Shown here: positions 1-8,738 of the stretch, in pieces
Layout: each line of letters begins with the position of its first letter
Position numbering within the stretch: the first letter of the stretch is position 1
Source: Stercoripulliclostridium_A sp045577735
Lineage (GTDB): Bacteria > Bacillota > Clostridia > Christensenellales > DTU072
Assembly: GCA_045577735.1 (NCBI GenBank)
Contig: JAZNIY010000007.1
Location: forward strand, 1-51,167
Direction of reading: 5' to 3'
Length of the DNA stretch: 51,167 nucleotides
The notes under the pieces: model-generated
What the model saw: only the letters and a program-made list of their open reading frames with translations
Told to the model about the DNA's origin: nothing
Databases searched by the model: none
Position numbers and translations under genes: made by a program

Positions 1-111
1 TTAGCGCTATACTGCGTCAATAGCAAAAAAATCTCAAGGAGCAGTACGCTAGTACAGCAACCTTTCGGTTTTTTCACTTTTCCTTGTCTAGCATCTAAAA
101 ACCAAAGTCTA
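1..111 (+). repeat. Nested hairpin element E1, left arm cut by the window edge
   Basis: Sense-orientation copy of the dispersed nested-hairpin element. The left outer arm is missing its first bases. The internal-loop motif (TTAG C G on the left, C AT CTAAA on the right), the apical GTAC-GCTA-GTAC hairpin and the right arm ending CAAAGTCTA are intact. It nearly equals E7 (25237-25361) and the reverse complement of E18 at the other end of the window. This suggests that assembly stopped at a repeat on both sides. Confidence 0.85.
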
Positions 112-330
112 TCAGAGGTTTTACAAAAGTAAAAGTAAGAATAAAACTAAAATTTATCCTTGTGAGCGCAACGCAGTGGAGTGAAGTCGTTCCGCGTTCC
201 GCGTTCCGCGCTCCGCACTTATATGCATCCAAACTAGCGTGTTTTTAAGTGGTCTAACAAATTGCATTATCATAAAACGCGTACTGCATCCAAATTAGCG
301 CGTTATTAAAGGATAAAGAATTAAACGATA
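112..330. repeat. Repeat debris: linker module, 7-8-mer tract, two right-arm remnants
   Basis: From 112 to about 170 there is a degenerate copy of the linker that often follows nested hairpin elements (agaggt..aaaagtaag..). At 190-219 a short tandem of TTCCGCG / CTCCGCACT 7-8-mers follows. Right-arm remnants of nested elements (CATCCAAACTAGCG and CATCCAAATTAGCGCG) lie near 226 and 287. I see no gene in 1-482. Confidence 0.7.
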
Positions 331-376
331 AATTTTTTACTTGCTGTGATGGAGTTTGGTGTAATAACGTTCGTTA

Positions 377-406
377 TTGACATATGATTACCTTTTGTGA
401 TACTAT
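377..406 (+). promoter_or_regulatory. Probable sigma-A type promoter for the gene at 483
   Basis: TTGACA at 377-382, an 18-base spacer, then TACTAT at 401-406. It lies about 75 bases upstream of the start codon and is the only good match in the leader. Confidence 0.6.
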
Positions 407-482
407 AGATTTAACGTAAAACGACCAAATTTAGCCCATAAAGTCATGGTTTTATCGGGTGATTTTCTCTAGGAGATGGTGT

Positions 483-1757
483 ATGGCTGGTTTGATTATT
501 AAATGTTGTGCGACTGGAATCATGGGGCTCATCGCCATATATTTTTCTATCAAATACTTTAAAAGATATAAACTAGAAAAAGGTGCGGACGATGAGTATT
601 GGCGCAACGTTATACAATGGGATTTGCTATATGGAAAAATATTCGTAGGTTTTGCTGTTGGCATTTTTTTGTTGATGATTCCTGTGATTTTTTTGAGTGA
701 ACATACATTAGAGCAAGGAATATCCTGTGTTTTGTTTGTGGTAATGGCAGGCTCTCTTAGTGTGATAGGCTGTTGTATGTCGCTTAATTGGAAAATAGTC
801 GTAGAAAAAGATGGGTTCATGTATACAAATTCCATTGGTGTTTCTAAAAAGGTAGGCTATGAGGGGATTTACTCCACACAAATGCGCGCTGTTTATAGAT
901 ATTACAAAACAGGTCGAAAATTACCTCTTTTTTCTATTAGCTTCATGCAGTTCAATTGCGATAGATTGGAAGATGCTTTGGGTGATTTCGAGGATATTGC
1001 TTTAGCACAAATTGAGCACGAATCTCTTGTTGAAACAGGTATTTATAACGACATGCTCGCTAATGAAAAAGAATTGCGAAAAAAGCTTGGAAAAAACGAC
1101 TTGGTTTTAATTGATGAACTTATAAAGTATGCAAATACCATTGATAATAGTATAACTACTTTTACCGACATAGCTCTTTATTCCAAACTGAATCAAAAAA
1201 TATGCGATAAATGTGCTGATGTTTTGTTAAATATAGAGAATGATTCATTGAAAAGCGAAATAGTCTTTGCTTTATGGCATAGTAAAAACAAGAAACACGC
1301 GGAAGTAGTAATTGCAGTATTTGAAACGATATCGGCTGAAGCCTTGCGAGAAAACGCATTTTATTGCCGAGCATATGACAATACTATTGCAAAACTTGCC
1401 GAAAAAAAGCATCTGGAAAAATATCTTGAATGGGCAAACAAGTGGTATTATTTGGGCAATATGCCTTGCTTGATGGTTAAACTTGGAACTTGGGGGATAG
1501 GAGAGGCTAAAGAAATATTTTTAAAGCAACTTACTTCGCAAGAGGACTGTGAACTATACAATCCTAACCACATGGGTTCCGTTAGGAATCATGCTTACGT
1601 CAATGCTATTGTCGCACTTGGCAAGTTTAAAGATAATGACCCCAGAATAAAAAATGCGTTAATAAAAATCAAAGAGGATTGCCCAATATATAATTTGAGA
1701 GAGTGTGCAACATTGACCCTTAAAAAGATAGAAAAAAGAGAAAAACAGATTAAATAG
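483..1757 (+). CDS. Unknown membrane protein with helical C-terminal region
   Basis: I do not recognise this 424-residue protein. Hydrophobic segments lie at about residues 4-22, 51-71 and 79-100. A short beta-rich stretch follows (about 103-150), and the remainder looks all-helical, possibly HEAT-like near the C-terminus (pattern VNAIVALGKFK..DPRIKNAL). The ATG at 483 is chosen because AGGAGA at 471-476 sits six bases upstream. A GTG at 459 in the same frame would place that site inside the gene. The coding sequence is more AT-rich and uses more AAA/ATA/TTT codons than the following operon, which may point to transfer. It is monocistronic, with its own promoter and a terminator at 1781. Confidence 0.8.
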   Translation: MAGLIIKCCATGIMGLIAIYFSIKYFKRYKLEKGADDEYWRNVIQWDLLYGKIFVGFAVGIFLLMIPVIFLSEHTLEQGISCVLFVVMAGSLSVIGCCMSLNWKIVVEKDGFMYTNSIGVSKKVGYEGIYSTQMRAVYRYYKTGRKLPLFSISFMQFNCDRLEDALGDFEDIALAQIEHESLVETGIYNDMLANEKELRKKLGKNDLVLIDELIKYANTIDNSITTFTDIALYSKLNQKICDKCADVLLNIENDSLKSEIVFALWHSKNKKHAEVVIAVFETISAEALRENAFYCRAYDNTIAKLAEKKHLEKYLEWANKWYYLGNMPCLMVKLGTWGIGEAKEIFLKQLTSQEDCELYNPNHMGSVRNHAYVNAIVALGKFKDNDPRIKNALIKIKEDCPIYNLRECATLTLKKIEKREKQIK

Positions 1758-1780
1758 CATAATATTAGCATGTTCTCGTT

Positions 1781-1827
1781 AAAGCTTTGTTAGAAATAGG
1801 GTGGTGGATCTAACAAGGCTTTTTTTT
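1781..1827 (+). terminator. Rho-independent terminator after the gene at 483
   Basis: AAAGCTTTGTTAGA (1781-1794) pairs with TCTAACAAGGCTTT (1809-1822), followed by a T run. A near-identical hairpin ends the MFS gene at 49209, so this is a reused terminator sequence. Confidence 0.85.
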
Positions 1828-1830
1828 CTC

Positions 1831-1859
1831 TTGATATTTTCGCGCGCGTGTGTTATAAC
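1831..1859 (+). promoter_or_regulatory. Promoter with (CG)4 in the spacer, symporter/peptidase operon
   Basis: TTGATA (1831-1836), 17-base spacer containing CGCGCGCG, then TATAAC (1854-1859). It is one of four promoters in the window with an alternating CG tract between the -35 and -10 boxes (others at 5726, 16165 and 29302). Confidence 0.8.
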
Positions 1860-1889
1860 TATGTTATTAATTTTTAGGGAGAGAAATTT

Positions 1890-3299
1890 ATGGATTCCGT
1901 AAAAGAAATCAGTAGGGGAAAAGTTTATCAGTTTTTCCTTTGTGACGTCGCTAAAGGTCTTTTTAACGGCATGATTGGTAACTATCTATTGTATTTTTAT
2001 CAGCCCACCGTAAAATCCGGTATCATTTCATTGCTTCCCAGCAATAAAATTTTGGGCTTTATTACCATTATGGCTCTTTTAACGGGCATAAGTAAGGTCG
2101 TTGACGCCGTTTCCGATCCACTCGTTGCCAATTTGAGCGACAAACTCAACAGCAAGTACGGTAGACGTATGTCCTTTATGCGCATTTCTGCCATTCCCTA
2201 CGCCGTATCGGTACTAATGATTTTCCTTGCGCCCTTCCCTGCAGGCGCCGTTGGTAACGCCGTTTGGGTTGGCGTATGGCTCATAATTTACTATACCGCC
2301 TACACCTTCTACTTTATCCCTCAACGCGCACTCATTCCAGAAATTATTCCCGATGCCAAAAAGAGGGTGGGATACTACGCCGTTAGCACCGCTTTGTTTA
2401 TGGGCTCAAGCGCGGTTATGTATGCAACAACTTTGTTCGTAAGCTTCTTTAAGAGCGCGGGCTTTGATGCGATTACCTCTTGGAGATTGGTATTTACCAT
2501 ATTTGCAGTAGTAGGTATGGCTTGCTTGTGCGCATCTGCTTTTGCATTTAGAGAAAACGATTACGTAAAAAGTCACGCAAAGAACCAAGACTCCATTTGG
2601 AAGAGCTTTGGCGTTGTATTTAAGAATAAAAACTTCGTGCTATTCTCTGCCGGTGACCTTGCAAGTTATATCTCCATGGCGTTCTTCCAAACAGCTATGC
2701 TTTACTACATAACTATGCTTCTTGGCATTAAGGAAAGTCAGTCGTTTATCGTTATGGCAGTTGCAATCGGCGTTGCTATTTGCTCCTTCCCACTCATTGT
2801 AAAGATAAGCAAGAAGTTCAATAAGAAAACACCTCTGCTAGTAGGTAGCTATATCTTTGCAGTAGTGTTTGCTTTCATCTTCTTCGGTGATAAAATTGCT
2901 TCGCTTTTACCCGGTCTTGAGCTTGTTATAGGTATAGTAATGGGACTGGCCGTTGCCTTCCCGTTCGCTGCAATTAACATCTTGCCACAATCCATCGTTT
3001 CCGATATTATTCAAGAGGATAGCCTTGTTTCCGGCTTGAATAGAGAGGGTATTTTCTCCGCCGTAAAGACCTTTATTGAAAAAATCGCCTATGCAGTTGC
3101 CATGGTAATCGTATCAAGCGTACTTGCAATAGGGGCAAACGTTGGTGAAGAAGTAGGTCTTTTGGGAGTTAAACTTACGGGTATATTCGCTTGCGTATTT
3201 ACCGTTGTTTCCATTGTGTTCTTCCACCTTTACGATGACAAAAAGGTCACCGAAAACGTGGAAAGACTAAAAGCCGAGCGCAATATGGAGGGTAAATAA
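1890..3299 (+). CDS. GPH-family (MelB-like) sugar:cation symporter
   Basis: A 469-residue polytopic membrane protein with about 12 hydrophobic segments. It belongs to the glycoside-pentoside-hexuronide:cation symporter branch of the MFS (MFS_2). The family signature is clear at about residues 72-100: DAVSDPLVANLSDK followed by SKYGRRMSF, which includes the Asp that helps bind cation in MelB-type carriers. Family knowledge predicts sugar or glycoside uptake coupled to Na+ or H+. The substrate cannot be read from sequence, and the neighbouring peptidase leaves room for another solute. The start has AGGGAGAG eight bases upstream. The stop codon overlaps the next start by one base, so translation is probably coupled to the M20 peptidase. 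Confidence 0.85.
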   Translation: MDSVKEISRGKVYQFFLCDVAKGLFNGMIGNYLLYFYQPTVKSGIISLLPSNKILGFITIMALLTGISKVVDAVSDPLVANLSDKLNSKYGRRMSFMRISAIPYAVSVLMIFLAPFPAGAVGNAVWVGVWLIIYYTAYTFYFIPQRALIPEIIPDAKKRVGYYAVSTALFMGSSAVMYATTLFVSFFKSAGFDAITSWRLVFTIFAVVGMACLCASAFAFRENDYVKSHAKNQDSIWKSFGVVFKNKNFVLFSAGDLASYISMAFFQTAMLYYITMLLGIKESQSFIVMAVAIGVAICSFPLIVKISKKFNKKTPLLVGSYIFAVVFAFIFFGDKIASLLPGLELVIGIVMGLAVAFPFAAINILPQSIVSDIIQEDSLVSGLNREGIFSAVKTFIEKIAYAVAMVIVSSVLAIGANVGEEVGLLGVKLTGIFACVFTVVSIVFFHLYDDKKVTENVERLKAERNMEGK

Positions 3300-4735
3300 T
3301 GCCAGCTGAAATTATTGCAGTATGCGTGCTTTGTGCACTAATCGGGGCATTTTTAACCTATATTGTCGTTAATGCTCTAATCGCTCCCGGTAAAAGAGAA
3401 ACCAAAAACGCACCTCGCGTAAGTGTTAGTGAGGAGAAGAAAGAGAAGTATGCTTCCATTCTTAAAGAAATGGTTGCTTGCAAGACCGTTTACGACAAGG
3501 AAAACACCTTTAAGGCAGAATACGAGCGTTTTTACGAGGTACTAAGGAAGAGCTTTCCCACCTTGCACGAAAGGGCAGTTCGCCACGATTTCGACGGCTG
3601 TTTCCTCTATGAAATTAAGGGTACGAGTGAGAGGAATTTGCTCCTTATGTCCCACCACGACGTGGTAGCTGAGGAAGGTGAGTGGGACACTCCCGCTTTT
3701 GAACCCACCGTTAAAGATGGCGCCATATACGCTAGAGGTACCATAGACACCAAAACCCCGTTATTTAGTGAACTTCAAGCAGTAGAGGAGTTGTTAAAAG
3801 AGGGTTACGAGTTCCCACTTAACGTCTTTATAGCATCGTCAAACAACGAAGAAATTGCCGGTGAAGGCATGCCCAAATGTCACGAATACTTTTTAGAGCG
3901 TGGCTTGCATTTTGACTTGGTCCTTGACGAGGGTGGTGCAATCGTACAAAAAATGATGCCCGGTGTTAAAGAAAAGAGTGCAATGGTAGCAGTACACGAA
4001 AAGGGTAGACATTACTACACTTGCACTGCTAAAAAGAGGGAGAGTGGTCACGTTGGGCTTAATCCCGTAAAAGACAACGCCGTGGAAAGGCTCTCTACCT
4101 TTATTAGTGAGGTAAAAGCAAGCAATATCTTCAAGAAGAAGTTTACTCCCGAGGTGGAGGGATTGTTCCGTACTCACGCACCATATATGCCCTTCGTACT
4201 ACGTTTAATAATGAGCAATTTTACCATTTTTAAGGGTTTGCTTCTTAAAATACTAGGCAAGGTTAGCCCCGTAGTAGACGCAATGCTTTCCACTTCCGTT
4301 TACTTTAAAGAGATAAAGGGTGATGCCAACGAATGTACTACCACCGCATTCTTCCGTTGTTTAAGAGAGGAAGATTTAATGCAAGAAATTGAGGAAATTA
4401 AGAAAATTGCCCAAAAGTACGGCGTTGAAGTAGTACAAACCGAGCGCGATTATTGTGTGCCGTCAAGCGCAAACACGCCCCAATTTAGTAGGCTAAAAGG
4501 GGTTATGAACGAGCTGTTCCCCGACGTAATAGTATCTCCGTTTTTGCTGACTGCCGGGACCGATGCTCGTCATTTAGGTGATGTTGCCGACTGCATTTTA
4601 AGGTTCGCGCCCATTGACCTTGATACCAAACAATATGCCTCCATACACAACGTTAACGAGCATATATACGTTTGGAATTTGCCCGAATGCGTAGCATTCT
4701 ACAAGGGCATAATAACTTCTTATAACGTAAAATAG
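3299..4735 (+). CDS. Membrane-anchored M20 family metallopeptidase
   Basis: A 478-residue protein with an N-terminal hydrophobic anchor (about residues 4-29) and an M20 (carboxypeptidase S / PM20D1-like) catalytic domain. Zinc-site motifs are visible: H119-x-D121 in SHHDVV, D150 in ARGTID, and E184-E185 in NNEEIAGEG (catalytic base and ligand). A late metal-ligand His lies in SIHNVNE near the C-terminus. The family hydrolyses or condenses amide bonds of small N-acyl amino acids or dipeptides. The exact substrate is open. Its start overlaps the symporter stop, and a MaoC-like gene follows eight bases after its stop. The anchor suggests action at the membrane, but the orientation is uncertain. 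Confidence 0.88.
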   Translation: MPAEIIAVCVLCALIGAFLTYIVVNALIAPGKRETKNAPRVSVSEEKKEKYASILKEMVACKTVYDKENTFKAEYERFYEVLRKSFPTLHERAVRHDFDGCFLYEIKGTSERNLLLMSHHDVVAEEGEWDTPAFEPTVKDGAIYARGTIDTKTPLFSELQAVEELLKEGYEFPLNVFIASSNNEEIAGEGMPKCHEYFLERGLHFDLVLDEGGAIVQKMMPGVKEKSAMVAVHEKGRHYYTCTAKKRESGHVGLNPVKDNAVERLSTFISEVKASNIFKKKFTPEVEGLFRTHAPYMPFVLRLIMSNFTIFKGLLLKILGKVSPVVDAMLSTSVYFKEIKGDANECTTTAFFRCLREEDLMQEIEEIKKIAQKYGVEVVQTERDYCVPSSANTPQFSRLKGVMNELFPDVIVSPFLLTAGTDARHLGDVADCILRFAPIDLDTKQYASIHNVNEHIYVWNLPECVAFYKGIITSYNVK

Positions 4736-4743
4736 AGGGAATT

Positions 4744-5166
4744 ATGTATTTTGACGAATTAAAAGTGGGAATGTCGATGGACCTTGATCCCGCAACTATT
4801 GATAAAAAGCAAATGTTGGATTTTGCATACGCTTACGATAACGTGCCTCTGCATACCGATGAGGAATATGCTAAAAAGACACCGTTTGGCGCACTTCTTG
4901 CTCCCGGCGTTATGTCTTTTTTATGCGTGTGGGCGAAGTATTTGGAAAGGGACTTCTTTGGTGAAGAACTTCTTGCCGGCAAGTCCACTAAAATAGAGTG
5001 GTTAAAACCCGTTTTTGCCGGTGACGTATTGACCTCGACTGCAACCATAACCAACCTTATTCCCCGTAGCCCAAGAAACGGCATTGCCGAGTTAACCATA
5101 GAGGCGTATAACCAGCACGGCGAAAAAGTGCTAATAGGAATTACCGAAGCAATAGTGAAGAAATAA
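4744..5166 (+). CDS. MaoC-like hotdog-fold dehydratase
   Basis: A 140-residue single hotdog domain of the MaoC / (R)-enoyl-CoA hydratase type. The hydratase-2 motif is present at about residues 29-55: A-YDNVPLHTDEEYAKKTPFG, with the Asp (D32) and His (H37) that activate water in family members, followed by LAPGVMS. It is expected to hydrate or dehydrate an acyl-thioester. AGAGGGA lies just upstream of the ATG. It is the last gene of the operon from 1890 and is followed by a bidirectional terminator. Why it sits with a symporter and a peptidase is not evident. Confidence 0.85.
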   Translation: MYFDELKVGMSMDLDPATIDKKQMLDFAYAYDNVPLHTDEEYAKKTPFGALLAPGVMSFLCVWAKYLERDFFGEELLAGKSTKIEWLKPVFAGDVLTSTATITNLIPRSPRNGIAELTIEAYNQHGEKVLIGITEAIVKK

Positions 5167-5192
5167 TGCCCAAGCGGGCGTTATTTTTTTAC
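5163..5192. terminator. Terminator between convergent genes
   Basis: AATAATGCCC-AAGC-GGGCGTTATT followed by seven T. The hairpin overlaps the last codon region of the MaoC gene. It lies just past the stop of the convergent gene at 5200, whose strand also reads A/T-rich flanks, so it may work both ways. Confidence 0.8.
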
Positions 5193-5199
5193 CTCACGA

Positions 5200-5670
5200 T
5201 TAGCTACTACCAAGCATTAGTACTATGCACAAAAACAAACTATACCCATAGAGAGCAAGTAGAGGTATGCTACAGGTCCAGAGGTAACGCGTATTGCGTA
5301 CGTAAAACGATGTAAGAATGGCAAGTAGTATTAGTGCAAGAATTATTAGTCCGGCACCCAAATAGTAGAGGGAAAGCCGGAAGTAACACAGCGTAAAGAG
5401 TAGGTTGGTAAGGAGCAATAATAACCATACTTTTATGCCTCTACGTAAGCATCTGTTCACGATTGTTGCGCTCATTTGGATTACCATACAAGCGTATGCA
5501 ATACCCCAAAATAGCATAAATGTGTTTTCTGTGGGCAATCCACGTTGTATGGAGTATAGCAGGGAAATATGCTCTCTGCCACCCTCTAAAAAGAAGCTGG
5601 ACAGATAGGCCGTTAGGAAGATTATGCCAAGGGATAGGGTAAAAGAGAGAAAGCTTTTGTAGGTTTTCAT
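5200..5670 (-). CDS. TspO/MBR-like membrane protein (divergent)
   Basis: A 156-residue protein with about five hydrophobic helices. The spacing matches the TspO/MBR (tryptophan-rich sensory protein, translocator) family: a short first helix, then FWGIAYACMVIQ like the family segment around W-x-x-LY, then a helix with L-x-N-x-x-F-x-x-x-YF, and a final helix with P-x-LALYGYS. Tryptophans are fewer than usual, so it is a divergent member at best. Bacterial TspO proteins bind tetrapyrroles or act in stress sensing. The start ATG has no strong Shine-Dalgarno. A TATATTAAAAT stretch lies just upstream, so the promoter must be close. Confidence 0.55.
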   Translation of the reverse strand: MKTYKSFLSFTLSLGIIFLTAYLSSFFLEGGREHISLLYSIQRGLPTENTFMLFWGIAYACMVIQMSATIVNRCLRRGIKVWLLLLLTNLLFTLCYFRLSLYYLGAGLIILALILLAILTSFYVRNTRYLWTCSIPLLALYGYSLFLCIVLMLGSS

Positions 5671-5725
5671 ATTTTAATATATGAAAAAGTTTCCTTTTTA
5701 ACACCTTAAATTCACCTCTTTTACA

Positions 5726-5755
5726 TTGACCTTACGCGCGCGTATATGCTATAAT
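5726..5755 (+). promoter_or_regulatory. Promoter with (CG)4 spacer, predicts a leaderless mRNA
   Basis: TTGACC (5726-5731), 18-base spacer containing CGCGCGCG, TATAAT (5750-5755). Only six bases separate the -10 box from the ATG at 5762, so transcription should begin on or next to the A of the start codon. No Shine-Dalgarno site fits. Confidence 0.8.
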
Positions 5756-5761
5756 CAAGCT

Positions 5762-7612
5762 ATGAAGAAGTTTTTAATTGCGGTTTTAGTGCTATCGTTC
5801 ATGCTCGTATTGCTTGCGGGCTGTCAACCCAAGGATGACGATACGCTCACTACCGAGGATATTTTTGTTAATTTTACCTCAACGGGAGAGTATTCTTCCG
5901 TTCGCGAAACCTTGCGTTTGCCCGAGGGTGTTACCGTTGCTTTTTATGACGGTGCAAACGACGTTTACGTTACCAAATACGAATTTGAATTAGTGCCCGG
6001 CGTTAAAAAAGAACGCTATGGTTTTTGTTCCCAAAACGAAGTTTACGTTGAGCCAACCTACACTGCGGTTTTAGACATTCGTGGCGATTACGCCATTTGT
6101 GTTGCTACTCGTTTTGAGTATGGCAACGGCCTTGAAGAAGTCAACTACGTTGGTATTGTAAAATTCCGTGGTGGCGACGGCAATGCTTATGAGTATGGGT
6201 TTAATTATCCCTATGCTCCTCTAATTGAGCAATACGTATTTTTAACTGACAACTTGGTTTCCATAATGGGACACAAAAACATGACCGATTTTGCTCAAAG
6301 CGGTTATACCTACGCTACCATTTACGATTATTCTTCCTCGTTGGGCTTGAAGGAATATGCTATTATTAACAACATCGACAACGGCACGGCCTTCGTTTGC
6401 GAAGACGGATATCTTGTAGCTGTAGACAATATGCAAGCACGCTTTTACAACTTGAATCAAATTGATGAAAACGGCTTGCTGGTTAGACAACATTCCGTAA
6501 ATCTTATTAAAGCAGGTGACGGATATCTTGAAAACTACACCTCTACCGACGTTTACTACATGGGTAACGGCTGGTTTATCGTTTCCTCCATGTATTCTTC
6601 GCCCGAGGAGTACGACGGATATGAAATTCCTCTTTTAAACGAGGAAGACGCCAAAACCTACTACACTATGATTAAGAGCGTAAGGTTTTCCGTCAAGAGT
6701 GGTAAGCAATACGATTGTGAGCGCGTTACTATGGTTTCCAACAAGTATACCGATGATAACGTTAGAAACATTTGTAACAGCATTAACACCGAGGACGTTA
6801 CTGCAACTGCAAAATGGGAAAGACCTTACCTTCTTCCCGTTCTTCCCACCTCTGCCATTACCAAAGAGGGATATAGCATAATTTATTACTATTTCTACTA
6901 CTATAACACCGAAAACATTCGCTCTTGGTCCACTTCATTTATGATTTGCGACAGCGAATGTAATATTACTGCCCCCACGAATCTCGTTATGCCTCCCATA
7001 TTCGTTGATGGATATGGACTACAAAACATATCCCCCAACTTTAAGCTCGCAATGCGCGACGTGGGATATCATAAATATTCCGACGGCACTCGTCAGACCA
7101 TCATTCCTCTAACCGAAATCTCGGCATTTGAAAACTCCTTTATTCATAACGGCGTTATAATTTCCTACGAGCAAAGAATAGAGCCACAAGGCGTCGTTGC
7201 CTATCTTGGAGCAACGAAAGTGGACGGCACGCGCATTACGCCTTACGAGTATGATTCTTTCTCACCCTTCTTTGGCAACTATGCGACGGCTTCAAAAATA
7301 GGGGAGTTGACCGACGAGGGCACTATTGAAACCCAAGCTTTCTATCGCATATCTATGGACGGCACCGTCACTTCCATTAAGGACTGCCACCAAATGTATA
7401 ACGGCGTATACGCTACGCGCTACGTGGAAACCAATGCTCTTGGCGAAAAAACCATAAAATACGGCTTGAAGACCAATAGTGGTACCGAGCTTATTCCCAA
7501 CGTTTGCGACGAGGTTTCTTGTACCGATTACTTCTTTAAAGACGGCAAGACCTTTACCACAAAGGTTGCTACCGTAGAAAATGGAGCGGGGGTAATATAT
7601 GAGCTATCCTAG
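5762..7612 (+). CDS. Large lipoprotein of unknown function, WG-repeat-like
   Basis: A 616-residue exported lipoprotein. The signal peptide is MKKFLIAVLVLSF.. with a lipobox (LLAGC, lipidated Cys21), followed by an acidic linker. The mature part is rich in Tyr, Asp and Thr with repeating beta-strand patterns. Near the end IKYGLKTNSGTELIP resembles WG (beta-propeller-like) repeats, but I cannot assign a family firmly. The ATG at 5762 is chosen over a longer reading frame from 5726 because it begins the signal peptide and the promoter overlaps the extension. The 3' end overlaps the tsaC start by 14 bases, a likely translational coupling. Confidence 0.8.
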   Translation: MKKFLIAVLVLSFMLVLLAGCQPKDDDTLTTEDIFVNFTSTGEYSSVRETLRLPEGVTVAFYDGANDVYVTKYEFELVPGVKKERYGFCSQNEVYVEPTYTAVLDIRGDYAICVATRFEYGNGLEEVNYVGIVKFRGGDGNAYEYGFNYPYAPLIEQYVFLTDNLVSIMGHKNMTDFAQSGYTYATIYDYSSSLGLKEYAIINNIDNGTAFVCEDGYLVAVDNMQARFYNLNQIDENGLLVRQHSVNLIKAGDGYLENYTSTDVYYMGNGWFIVSSMYSSPEEYDGYEIPLLNEEDAKTYYTMIKSVRFSVKSGKQYDCERVTMVSNKYTDDNVRNICNSINTEDVTATAKWERPYLLPVLPTSAITKEGYSIIYYYFYYYNTENIRSWSTSFMICDSECNITAPTNLVMPPIFVDGYGLQNISPNFKLAMRDVGYHKYSDGTRQTIIPLTEISAFENSFIHNGVIISYEQRIEPQGVVAYLGATKVDGTRITPYEYDSFSPFFGNYATASKIGELTDEGTIETQAFYRISMDGTVTSIKDCHQMYNGVYATRYVETNALGEKTIKYGLKTNSGTELIPNVCDEVSCTDYFFKDGKTFTTKVATVENGAGVIYELS

Positions 7613-8591
7613 TACCATGAAAACAATAGTCGGTGGCTTGGAGTACGTTGACGAAGGCGCAAGAATATTAAAAGAGGGCGGACTCGTTGCCTTTCCCACC
7701 GAAACGGTATACGGGCTAGGGGCCGATGCCTTTAACCCCGAAGCCGTGCTTAACATATTCAAAGCTAAGGGTAGACCACAAGACAACCCACTTATTGTGC
7801 ACTTTGCTTCCGTTGAGGACGTAAAAATGGCGGTAAGAGAAATTCCGGACGTTGCCTATAAGCTTTGGGAAAGGTTTTCACCCGGTCCCTTGACGTTGGT
7901 CCTGCCAAAGAGCGATAATCTTCCTCTTGTTACAACTGCGGGTATTCAAACGGTAGGCATTAGGATACCTAACCACCCGATAGCACTTGAATTAATTAAA
8001 AAGAGTGGTACCGGGATTGCGGCTCCAAGTGCAAACACTTCCGGTAGAGTAAGCCCTACAAGAGCAATGGACGTTTACGAAGATATGGTAGGTAAGATAC
8101 CACTCATACTGGACGGGGGACAAACTGACGTTGGCATAGAGTCCACGGTCCTTGACCTTACAAAAGACGTGCCCGTAGTGCTTCGTCCCGGTGGCGTTAC
8201 CATAGAAATGCTAACCGAAGTGTTGGACAAAGTCGTTAACCATAAAGGGGAGGTTGTCATTGCCGAATCTCCCGGTATGAAATACAAACACTACGCACCC
8301 ACCTGCCCATGTGTAGGCGCACGCACTTTGGAAAGTGCGCTAAAAGTCTACTCTGAGCAAGACAATGCCGTAATAGTAGGGCGCACCTCCTTCCTTGCCA
8401 CTATTCCAGAGGGCGTTACTGCCGTTAGTCTTGGTGAAAGCCCGGAAGAATGTATGAGAAACATCTTCTCCCTTCTCCGTGACCTCGAAAAGACCTATTC
8501 TTACATAATCATAGAGGACTTTTCCAGAGAGCCAAGATACTTTGCATTGTATAATCGCTTGAAGAAAACGACGGCCGGCGTAATAGTTTGA
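7599..8591 (+). CDS. tsaC: Threonylcarbamoyl-AMP synthase (Sua5 type)
   Basis: Makes L-threonylcarbamoyladenylate from Thr, bicarbonate and ATP, the first step of t6A37 modification of ANN-decoding tRNAs. The protein has 330 residues. The N-terminal YrdC domain shows PTETVYGLGADA, K-x-KGRPQDNPLI, PGPLTLVL and SANTSGR. A C-terminal Sua5 domain begins after about residue 220 (SPGMKYKHYAP motif), so this is the longer Sua5 form (TsaC2) and not the short TsaC. The start at 7599 has a GGGGGTAA site and overlaps the upstream lipoprotein. A second ATG at 7617 is possible. A 147-base gap containing the rpiB promoter follows. Confidence 0.93.
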   Translation: MSYPSTMKTIVGGLEYVDEGARILKEGGLVAFPTETVYGLGADAFNPEAVLNIFKAKGRPQDNPLIVHFASVEDVKMAVREIPDVAYKLWERFSPGPLTLVLPKSDNLPLVTTAGIQTVGIRIPNHPIALELIKKSGTGIAAPSANTSGRVSPTRAMDVYEDMVGKIPLILDGGQTDVGIESTVLDLTKDVPVVLRPGGVTIEMLTEVLDKVVNHKGEVVIAESPGMKYKHYAPTCPCVGARTLESALKVYSEQDNAVIVGRTSFLATIPEGVTAVSLGESPEECMRNIFSLLRDLEKTYSYIIIEDFSREPRYFALYNRLKKTTAGVIV

Positions 8592-8669
8592 AACACAAAG
8601 CCTAAGTGTTCTACAATAGAGCGCGTGGGAATAACGAAATAGGGCATTCAGGTGAACGGAAATGCCGTA

Positions 8670-8698
8670 TTGCAAAACTCAAGTTGCTAGTATATACT
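8670..8698 (+). promoter_or_regulatory. Promoter for rpiB
   Basis: TTGCAA (8670-8675), 17-base spacer, TATACT (8693-8698). The predicted 5' leader contains the palindrome GTGCGCGCAC (8711-8720) just before the GAGGAG ribosome site. Confidence 0.65.
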
Positions 8699-8738
8699 AT
8701 TAATAATAATGTGCGCGCACGCGCATGAGGAGTAAATT

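Noticed and set aside
459..482. GTG start for the first gene
   Set aside because: The strong AGGAGA site lies inside this extension and points to the ATG at 483.
8340..8675. 111-residue ORF on the minus strand
   Set aside because: Antisense to the tsaC 3' end, no ribosome site and no recognisable domain.
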